From a candidate division KSB1 bacterium (lineage in GTDB: Bacteria; Zhuqueibacterota; JdFR-76; DREG01): 17,344 nt of DNA. The stretch is taken from NCBI GenBank assembly GCA_022566355.1, contig JADFJB010000101.1:1-17344 (forward strand). Reading direction: 5' to 3'. A program made the translations under genes and the position numbers. The notes under the pieces are model-generated. The model was not told where the DNA came from. It worked only from the letters and a program-made list of their open reading frames with translations, and did not search any database. How positions within the stretch are numbered: the stretch's first letter is position 1; each line of letters begins with the position of its first letter. Below are positions 6,659-13,128 of this stretch, piece by piece.

Positions 6659-7885
6659 TCAGCCTCTCCCACCAGCTAGCTTAATTGCCGCAGGAGAATT
6701 CTTCAATTTCCACATTGCATAGCTGCCGATAATCGGCCCAATTACCAAAATTGTAAAAGCCCAATTCCAGCCTATTTTATCAACAACGACTGGAATTAGC
6801 CTGATTGAAACAATAGTAAGCATAAATCCGATACTGGTTTGCAGTGTTAATGCCGTTCCGATAAATTTTTTGTCACAGAGTTCACTAACTGCACCACTGA
6901 ACTGAGCGGAATCGGCTACAATTGCAAATCCCCAAATCAACGCAATCAAGATTACAATTGTTGGATTCCCGCCAAAAAAGAATCCAATTGTACCTGCGCA
7001 CAAGCCGCTAATAATCATACTGAGAATGGTTGTTCGTGATCTACCCCAGCGATCCGCTAAATAACCGGCAGCGAAACTTCCCAATCCACCTACTGCTATG
7101 GTAGCAAAAGCAGCCATTGTAGCTGACTTTTCAACCCCCAGAAATCCTATCCAACTGGCTGAAGGGGCTAATCGAAAGGATTCCAGTAGAAAAAATGCAA
7201 TCCAGGTCCACATAGCATACAATTCCCACATATGACCAAAATATCCCATATTGGCTTGCATTATGGAGCGGTCCTTAAAGATATCTAAAATATAGCGCCA
7301 TCGAAAAGGAGGGACTGGTTCTGCATATGGACCCAATTGAGTAAATTTCAGTACCAGGCCTGCCGCAAGGACTGTTGAGAGTGACGACAAAATGAGTACG
7401 GGCTTCCACTCTGATAGTTGAAAGACAGTTCGTATGAAATGTGGAGAGGCTGAACCAATAGCCAAACATCCGACGAGTATCCCTAACCCAAGTCCTCTAT
7501 CGGATTTCATCCATGTGGTTAAAATCTTCATCGCGACAGGATAGACTGCCGCCAAAGCCGCTCCTGTGAGGAATCTCAATGCAATCACAATTGCAAAATA
7601 ATCCCCGGAAATCGTTACAAGCCAATTCACCAATGCACCAAAAAGGCAGCCAATTCCATAAATCACACGTGGTTTGATAAGGTCGGCAAGATTGAACAAT
7701 GCTATTAACAAAGCGCCAACTGCAAATCCTATTTGTACGGACATGGTCAACCATGCAGCTTCGCCATCGGTTAAATGCCATTCATCAACCACAATTGGTG
7801 CAATGGCTGTTGCCGAGAACCACAAGCTCATTGCCATCAGACATGAAAATGAAAGCAGGATTACATTAGGCCATTTTTTGTTCAA
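6659..7885 (-). CDS. Major facilitator superfamily transporter
   Basis: This is a polytopic inner-membrane permease with about 12 hydrophobic segments. The loop motif GYLADRWGRSR in the second half is the repeat of the MFS motif A loop. The N-terminus (MSLWFSATAIAPIV) and AAWLTMSVQIGFAVGAL resemble the nitrate/nitrite and cyanate (NimT/CynX-like) branch, but the substrate is not predictable. I chose a TTG start at 7885 (408 residues) because AAAGGA lies about nine bases upstream and the protein then begins NKKWPNVILLS, directly before the first membrane helix. The upstream ATG at 7975 would add 30 residues that do not look like a transporter N-terminus. The TGA stop lies in the AATCAG repeat. 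The gene follows the DUF3179 gene on the same strand after 273 bases. Confidence 0.85.
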   Translation of the reverse strand: MNKKWPNVILLSFSCLMAMSLWFSATAIAPIVVDEWHLTDGEAAWLTMSVQIGFAVGALLIALFNLADLIKPRVIYGIGCLFGALVNWLVTISGDYFAIVIALRFLTGAALAAVYPVAMKILTTWMKSDRGLGLGILVGCLAIGSASPHFIRTVFQLSEWKPVLILSSLSTVLAAGLVLKFTQLGPYAEPVPPFRWRYILDIFKDRSIMQANMGYFGHMWELYAMWTWIAFFLLESFRLAPSASWIGFLGVEKSATMAAFATIAVGGLGSFAAGYLADRWGRSRTTILSMIISGLCAGTIGFFFGGNPTIVILIALIWGFAIVADSAQFSGAVSELCDKKFIGTALTLQTSIGFMLTIVSIRLIPVVVDKIGWNWAFTILVIGPIIGSYAMWKLKNSPAAIKLAGGRG

Positions 7886-8041
7886 ATTTTTATTTCCTTT
7901 ACTAACAAAGGCAAAATTAGTCACAGAGCATCGGAGATCACTAGTGGGATTATATGTACATAAATCAATAGCCAATCAAATTGATGTGAGTTATGATATT
8001 TTTGGAAAGTTTATTCTATTCAGTTAATATCCTCAAGCTTG

Positions 8042-8093
8042 GCAGTGAAGTTGAACTTCACCGCTTTAATAATAATATCGAGGAGTTCAACTT
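8042..8093. repeat. Nested hairpin sequences between the DUF3179 and MFS genes
   Basis: GTGAAGTTGAACTTCAC at 8045-8061 is a near-perfect palindrome about one central base. In addition AAGTTGAACT (8048-8057) is the exact reverse complement of AGTTCAACTT (8084-8093). No T-run follows on the minus strand, so an intrinsic terminator is not supported. The rest of 7886-8158 shows no gene. Confidence 0.5.
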
Positions 8094-8158
8094 TTCCATG
8101 AGGAAGTTCTGAGCATTTAGCTACACCCTGCAAAGCAAGATCAAAATGACAAAAAAAT

Positions 8159-9160
8159 CTATTCAGCTAAAATTTTCGTTCCCGGGTTGTTCAGACTCCA
8201 ATTGTACCAAAACGTATCGAAACCATTCAACTTGGAAGGGCAGTTATCACCCTCACCATTGAATAAACCGGTTTCAGAATCGAATTGACATTTTGATTCA
8301 CTATGAATCCAGCTGCTATTTTGCTTTTGAAAATCCCCGGTATTTGAGATATATGCAACGGTGGAGTGAAGAAGATCGACATCTTTGGGACGATAAAAAA
8401 AGACATATAAATCATTTCTTAACTCGAAACTCCTGCCATCCTCCATCAGAAAATAAGGAACGGCATAAGCATCTCCCTCCAAATGAAAGGAATAAATAGG
8501 CTGTTTTGTATGCAATCGGGTGTCTTTTGCTTTTAGTCCCCGGAATCCTTCAGAAGATTCAAAATAGTTTGCATAGTGGTTTCCATCCACATCTTCTTTA
8601 CCCCCTACCGAAAGGACCAGGGTATCAGGATGTTTTCTTAGCCAATCTTTCCATCTCATTTTTTTTCCGACTGGCATTTCATTAATCTTTGTTCCTGCTA
8701 ACTCACCGGCAATCACTTCATCACTCATGATAAACCAATAGCTATCGGTTTCCTTGTCTTGCATAACCAAAGAACCATTGATCAAACCACCGGATGCTTC
8801 AAGTGTATAAGTTTTACCATTGTAATCACGACCGTACACGACGGCAGTATTTGCCAGCGGTCACCATACAGCTGCAAAATTAGTTTCACCTATCTTGTCA
8901 TTTACCACTTCATGGCTGTTTAACAGGGATAAGCTGTAAGCCCTTGTTTGCCCGTCAATTTCGACGCCAAAAATCCATGAATCTTCATTTACTTTGGCTT
9001 TATTAGCAGGAACAAATTTCGGTTTTACGATTGCGGCTATCCGGCCGCGGGGGATGATCTGCTGGAATTGTTTAAAAATATCTTTAGTCTGAGTCATAGC
9101 GGTATTCACCAGTCCAAAAATAACCCATAAAAGAATTATGCCAAATTTCTTAACTGTCAT
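8159..9160 (-). CDS. DUF3179-domain protein with one in-frame UGA (selenoprotein candidate or nonsense allele)
   Basis: Two adjacent open frames on the minus strand (9160-8861 and 8839-8159) are in the same phase and separated by a single TGA (8863-8861, codon 100). Read through, they make one 333-residue DUF3179 protein. It has a signal peptide (residues 1-23), the KPKFVPA, GVEIDGQTRAYSL and HEVVND motifs, then W-UGA-PLANTAVVYGRDYNGK, then NGSLVMQDKETDSYWF, VIAGELAGTK and HPDTLVLS. In this family the residue before PL is normally cysteine (YCPLCxT type), so UGA replaces Cys; the second cysteine position is Ala here. Both halves are otherwise intact. A stem-loop follows the UGA. GGAAGG seven bases before the ATG is a good ribosome site. 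The protein should be exported; its activity is unknown. The alternative is a recent TGY-to-TGA nonsense mutation or a sequencing error. Confidence 0.75.
8827..8849 (-). promoter_or_regulatory. Possible SECIS-like stem-loop downstream of the in-frame UGA
   Basis: Starting 11 bases after the UGA, the mRNA can fold U·G, A-U, C-G, a U/C mismatch, G·U, C-G, C-G, G-C, U-A around a CGUGU loop. Bacterial SECIS elements sit at about this distance inside the coding region. The loop has G residues but not the GG of the E. coli type, and an alternative fold pairs GACCG next to the UGA with CGGUC. The evidence is suggestive only. Confidence 0.35.
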
Positions 9161-9277
9161 TTACTTGCCTTCCAAAATATGCTTGTTTGCCATTAATTTC
9201 AACTCTATAACCGAATTAAATCTATGATAATTCCTGTAGAATAGAAGAATTAAGGATAGAGAAGCAATATTAAATGC

Positions 9278-10621
9278 TTAGGCTTCAATGCCAAGTATAT
9301 CCTCCAAACGTTCATACTTGTGTTCCTGAACCCATTTTTCATAATCACCATGGTACTCTACTTTTTTCTGTAAGTCAACAACTCGAGATTGGATGGATTT
9401 AATCTGCTCTTCTGTTAACAGGTTTCTATTCTGATTATTTAAAGCACCTCCATCGCCATTGACCAGACTAGTATAATCTTCATGGGTCCATTTTAAGAAA
9501 TCGTTCATCACGTGATTCACAACAATTCTGCCGTGAACTTCAGATTCCTTGATATTGCCGCGCCCGGTCACTGCATTGCCAAGGGCGAATACATTTTCAT
9601 ATCCTTCCATCTTACCGGTATTTTCATTATCAATTATAAACAATTCTCCTTTCATGGGGATTTTATTGGTGGATTCCGGAATACTGCCAATTGAAGAAAT
9701 TACCAGGGGGCTTCTTACTTCAAATGTACTACCAGGGATTAGCTTAACCTTGCCATCGATAATTTCAGACTTTTGAAAAACCAATCCGACCAACCTGTCC
9801 CCATCCACGATTTTATCCACCGGTACACTGCAAGGTTGAAATCGAAAACAATATTTTCTTTGGGCATTTTGTAAAATTTTTTGTCTAACCATCTGAGTTT
9901 TTTGCAATTGTTCCGGAGTAGCATTTTCCGGCGGCGATGCCAGGGGCATATCGATATCGCGGCGGCGGTAATAGAGGGTACAACCTTTGAGCTCTAAATC
10001 TTCAAATTGCAAGCCAAGACCATCAAGAATCTTAGGAATCCCTTTTTTATCGAGGGAGAAAAGATCGGATTCCAATCCCCGTTTTTCCAAGACTCTCAGG
10101 GTGGATTCCAGCATCAGGATTTTCACAACATCAATAGATGCCAATCCTCCTCCGATAACCACGGCATCATCATGAATTTCATAGAGTTCCCGATCATAGT
10201 CCGACTCATGATAATGATTGAACCAATCGACAAAAGGATTTTGATAATAGAAACCTTTACCAATATAATCATCTATTCCCGGTACTGTCATTGGCCGGTC
10301 TTTCCAGGCTCCTGTTGCCAGCAGCACTGCGCTAAATCCCCAATTATTCACAATCTCGTCAAAATCGATTGTTTCTCCCAATTTCATATTCGGGACATAA
10401 CTTACATACTGCTGGTTAATTTTGTCATCGATCTTTTTTTCTTCTTTATTGCGAAGTTTTACATGCCACTTGGGTAACCCATCTTCGATTTTTCCATATG
10501 GCAGTGGATTTTTCTCAATAACCACCGAATAAATGCCACGTTGTGCCAATTGATGCGCTGCCTCTGAACCTGCACACGCACCGCCAAAAATCGCCACAAA
10601 ATAACCAGGGTGTAACTCCAT
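9278..10621 (-). CDS. FAD-dependent NAD(P)-binding oxidoreductase (glutamate synthase beta / adrenodoxin reductase-like)
   Basis: This is a 447-residue two-dinucleotide-binding flavoprotein. The FAD site is GGACAGSEAA at 13-22, with Ala in place of the third motif Gly, followed by VVIEKN. ATGAWKDRP at 102-110 is the typical second FAD contact, GGGLAS at 157-162 is the NAD(P) site, and GNAVTGRGN is the late FAD motif. KWHVKLRNKE and DMPLASPPENAT resemble ferredoxin-NADP reductase / GltD-like enzymes. There is no N-terminal Fe-S domain, so it would need a partner. The C-terminal 60 residues are a charged helical extension. GGAG seven bases before the ATG supports the start. The gene is 172 bases after brnA, so it probably has its own promoter. 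A link to KorAB through ferredoxin is possible but not shown. Confidence 0.85.
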   Translation of the reverse strand: MELHPGYFVAIFGGACAGSEAAHQLAQRGIYSVVIEKNPLPYGKIEDGLPKWHVKLRNKEEKKIDDKINQQYVSYVPNMKLGETIDFDEIVNNWGFSAVLLATGAWKDRPMTVPGIDDYIGKGFYYQNPFVDWFNHYHESDYDRELYEIHDDAVVIGGGLASIDVVKILMLESTLRVLEKRGLESDLFSLDKKGIPKILDGLGLQFEDLELKGCTLYYRRRDIDMPLASPPENATPEQLQKTQMVRQKILQNAQRKYCFRFQPCSVPVDKIVDGDRLVGLVFQKSEIIDGKVKLIPGSTFEVRSPLVISSIGSIPESTNKIPMKGELFIIDNENTGKMEGYENVFALGNAVTGRGNIKESEVHGRIVVNHVMNDFLKWTHEDYTSLVNGDGGALNNQNRNLLTEEQIKSIQSRVVDLQKKVEYHGDYEKWVQEHKYERLEDILGIEA

Positions 10622-10793
10622 TGATTTACTCCAAATTGAAATGAATGCTTTTAAATGTTTTATCAGAAAAACAACTTTGATTTTGAGTCAAGTTTTTTTG
10701 CGATGAAATAAAATTACTTTGATTTAGGATTTCGATATTAGCATTTCAAGTTTATTTAGCTTGTTTTTCTTGTCGGTTTGAGGCGAAGCTTCA

Positions 10794-11129
10794 CTAGCTT
10801 TTAACCTGTAATTCATCACGTATAATTTGTCTTAATAAAGTTTCTAAATCACGATTTTGAATATTGTCTTTCAATGCCTCATTGATTAATGTCTGGTAGC
10901 CCCTTCCGCCTGCAAGAGTCTTAAAATAGGCCACAATTTTAGCATCAAGGAAAATATTCACTCGAACTTTTCCTTTGGGTAACTCTTTTCCACCAAATCG
11001 AATTTTAGCTTTACGAATTTGATCTTCTGTTATCTCAGGGATATCAGATAAATCAATATGTTCTTCTTGCATTTTCTCAGTTGTTACATATTTAGGCAAT
11101 GAATCCTTTATAAAAGATTTTCTGCTCAT
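10794..11129 (-). CDS. brnA: BrnA-family antitoxin
   Basis: This is the antitoxin and DNA-binding repressor of the BrnTA type II toxin-antitoxin system. The 111-residue protein has a long N-terminal part (DIPEITEDQIRKAK) that in the family wraps the toxin, then the ribbon-helix-helix region VRVNIFLDAKIVAYFK followed by GRGYQTLINEALKDNI. It overlaps the 3' end of brnT by 38 bases, giving the toxin-first order characteristic of this family. GAGGA lies 12 bases before the ATG, a rather long spacing, and translational coupling to brnT is likely. With bound toxin, the antitoxin is expected to repress the promoter upstream of brnT. Confidence 0.92.
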   Translation of the reverse strand: MSRKSFIKDSLPKYVTTEKMQEEHIDLSDIPEITEDQIRKAKIRFGGKELPKGKVRVNIFLDAKIVAYFKTLAGGRGYQTLINEALKDNIQNRDLETLLRQIIRDELQVKS

Positions 11130-11367
11130 TCTTAGTTGCTTTCCTCATAGATATAATGCGAATCTTATCTTTAATTTCTGTATGCGCAACAACAACTACT
11201 TTACCATACAACATACCAATTGTTATAAATCTTTGTTCTTCATAAAGAGATTTATGGTCTTCAAATGTGTAGGTTATACCACTAAATACAGTTTTTGCGT
11301 CAGTGAAATCTAACTGGTGTTTTAAAAGATTCCTTTTTCGTTTAGCTTCATCCCAGAGAAATTTCAT
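11092..11367 (-). CDS. brnT: BrnT-family ribonuclease toxin
   Basis: BrnT proteins are RelE-like-fold ribonucleases that arrest growth when not bound by BrnA. The 91-residue protein shows the family pattern: FLWDEAKRKRNLLKHQLDF at the N-terminus, DAKTVFSG, then EEQRFITIGMLYGKVVVVAHTE and the C-terminal IRIISMRKATKNEQKIF. Length and motif order are full, so it looks functional. Its ATG is only about nine bases from the expected transcription start of a strong promoter and lacks a Shine-Dalgarno, so it may be translated from a nearly leaderless mRNA. It is separated from the acyl-CoA ligase upstream by 78 bases. Confidence 0.93.
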   Translation of the reverse strand: MKFLWDEAKRKRNLLKHQLDFTDAKTVFSGITYTFEDHKSLYEEQRFITIGMLYGKVVVVAHTEIKDKIRIISMRKATKNEQKIFYKGFIA

Positions 11368-11373
11368 AAATAT

Positions 11374-11411
11374 TTATGCATAATTATACACATAATTAAT
11401 AGTATAGTCAA
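11374..11411 (-). promoter_or_regulatory. brnTA promoter with overlapping palindromic operator candidates
   Basis: On the minus strand TTGACT (11411-11406) and TATAAT (11388-11383) are separated by exactly 17 bases, nearly ideal sigma70 elements. Two palindromes overlap or follow the -10: ATTAT-ACAC-ATAAT at 11383-11396 and TTATGCATAA at 11374-11383. These are plausible binding sites for the BrnA/BrnTA ribbon-helix-helix repressor, by analogy with autoregulation known in the family. Confidence 0.7.
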
Positions 11412-11445
11412 TTAAAAATAATTGAACAAATTCTCATTAAGATTA

Positions 11446-13125
11446 TCAAGCCTGGTTTTCTTTCGCTAGCTCTCTCCTCAAAACTTTACCCACTGTAGTT
11501 TTCGGTAATGTGTCTCTGAATTCAACGTATTTCGGAATTTTGTATTTTGCTAACGAATCCTTGCAATGGTTAAGAATATCTTCCTTCGTCACACTCTGGT
11601 TTTCCCTGATTACAATCCAGGCTTTCACCGATTCTCCCTGATATTCATCCGGAATACCCGCTACACCAACCTCAACGACGGCTGGATGGGAAGCGATGGC
11701 TTCTTCAACCTCCCGAGGCCACACCTGGAAACCACTCGGTTTGATCAAATCCTTCTTGCGATCGACGATAAAAAGGTAGCCATCTTCATCTAAATAACCC
11801 ATATCACCGGTATATAACCAACCGTCTATGATTGTTTCTGCAGTCTCTTCTGGCTGATTCCAATATCCTTGCATAAGCTGTTTTGCTTTAATTAAGATCT
11901 CTCCGACTTCTCCAGTAGGTTTGTTGCTCTTGCCAGTTTCGACATCAACAATTCGTAAATCAACATCAGGCAGGGGTAATCCTACCGACCCTTCTTTATA
12001 CTTGCCATTCACGGGTACAAAAACACCGGCCATCATGGATTCAGTAAGGGCATAACCTTCAACCATTGACCCTCCGGTAACAGCATCGAACCGTTTCTTT
12101 GTTTCTGCCATCAACGGTGCCGCCCCGGAGATACAAACCTTGATTGACGTAAAATCAACTTTTCTTGACTGCACATCTTTATGGCCTAAAAGTGCATTGA
12201 AAATAGTGGGCACACCTGGTAAAAGTCCGGGTTTATACTTCTTAACCGTCTTAACCAAATCATCAATCTCCCGGGGATTTGGTATCAGAATAAGCGGATG
12301 CCTGCCCAAAATGCATTTCCCCATAATCGCAACATTTCCTGCTACATGGAATAGCGGAAATGTTCCCACATGCGGATCTTGCCATTCAACAAGTACCTCA
12401 CCAAACCATGCATTCAATTGACACGCTGCGATAAAAATTCCACGATGAGTTCCAATTGCGCCCTTCGGAGTGCCAGTCGTTCCTCCTGTAAACAATAACA
12501 GGGCAGGATCATCTGGTTCTATGATAACATCTGGCCGGCCAGTATTTTGATGCTTTTGCAAAAGATCTTTAAACCAGATGTCGTCATCGCTAAGAGTGAT
12601 TCGATGGCCTTCTTTCTTTTCTTTCGCAAGGGTGAATAATACTCGGAGAAGCGGGGGGAGAAATTCTTTGATATTCGTTGCAATTATTTTTTTGAGTCCA
12701 CAATTAGCCTGGATCGATTTTAAGTTTTTATAGAAAGGTGTTAAAACCACTACAATTTCCGCCCCACATTCCTTAATCAATTCTTCCAATTCGTCCACTG
12801 TATAGAGTGGGTTCATCATCGCGGCAATGGCACCGGCTTTCCAGGCGCCGAATTGGGCAATCATGGTTTGTGGACAATTCGGCAAAAGGATTGCGACTCG
12901 ATCTCCTTTTTTCACGCCCAGCGAGATTAATCCCTGGGCAAAATCGTTGCTTAACTGGTCGAATTCTAAGTAGGATATTTTATTTCCTTTGAATATAAAA
13001 GCAGTATGGTCCGGTCGTTCTTTGGCCGTCTCCTTGACCATATCCACTAAGGTTTTATCCGGATAGGGTTCTAAACTATGCGGAACGCCTTCATCGTAAC
13101 TCTTTAGCCAGGGTTTATCAGACAT
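11446..13125 (-). CDS. fadD: Long-chain fatty acid-CoA ligase (AMP-forming)
   Basis: This enzyme activates a fatty acid to acyl-CoA via an acyl-adenylate, for beta-oxidation or lipid synthesis. At 559 residues it is full length for the ANL superfamily. The motifs are the P-loop FTGGTTGTPKG (212-222), FHVAGN (259-264), YALTES (358-363), YTGD (438-441), the hinge DRKKD followed by LIKPSGFQVWPREVE (455-474), and the catalytic Lys547 in TTVGKV. The linker motif PSGFQVWP fits long- and medium-chain FadD-type ligases. The gene starts three bases after the stop of the M28 peptidase, whose last codons carry its ribosome site (GGAAGGA, seven bases before ATG), so the two are translationally linked. 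Exact chain length is not predictable. Confidence 0.93.
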   Translation of the reverse strand: MSDKPWLKSYDEGVPHSLEPYPDKTLVDMVKETAKERPDHTAFIFKGNKISYLEFDQLSNDFAQGLISLGVKKGDRVAILLPNCPQTMIAQFGAWKAGAIAAMMNPLYTVDELEELIKECGAEIVVVLTPFYKNLKSIQANCGLKKIIATNIKEFLPPLLRVLFTLAKEKKEGHRITLSDDDIWFKDLLQKHQNTGRPDVIIEPDDPALLLFTGGTTGTPKGAIGTHRGIFIAACQLNAWFGEVLVEWQDPHVGTFPLFHVAGNVAIMGKCILGRHPLILIPNPREIDDLVKTVKKYKPGLLPGVPTIFNALLGHKDVQSRKVDFTSIKVCISGAAPLMAETKKRFDAVTGGSMVEGYALTESMMAGVFVPVNGKYKEGSVGLPLPDVDLRIVDVETGKSNKPTGEVGEILIKAKQLMQGYWNQPEETAETIIDGWLYTGDMGYLDEDGYLFIVDRKKDLIKPSGFQVWPREVEEAIASHPAVVEVGVAGIPDEYQGESVKAWIVIRENQSVTKEDILNHCKDSLAKYKIPKYVEFRDTLPKTTVGKVLRRELAKENQA

Positions 13126-13128
13126 ATA

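Noticed and set aside
7886-7975. Upstream ATG start for the MFS gene
   Set aside because: The 30 added residues are polar and unlike transporter N-termini, while AAAGGA sits correctly before the TTG at 7885.
8159-8839. Separate short gene starting at GTG 8839
   Set aside because: The frame is continuous with the upstream signal-peptide half. A start here would drop the conserved PLANTAV segment and leave an exported-type domain without a signal.
10007-10477. Plus-strand open frame of 156 codons opposite the FAD oxidoreductase
   Set aside because: It lies wholly within a well-supported gene and has no recognisable domain; it is an antisense shadow.
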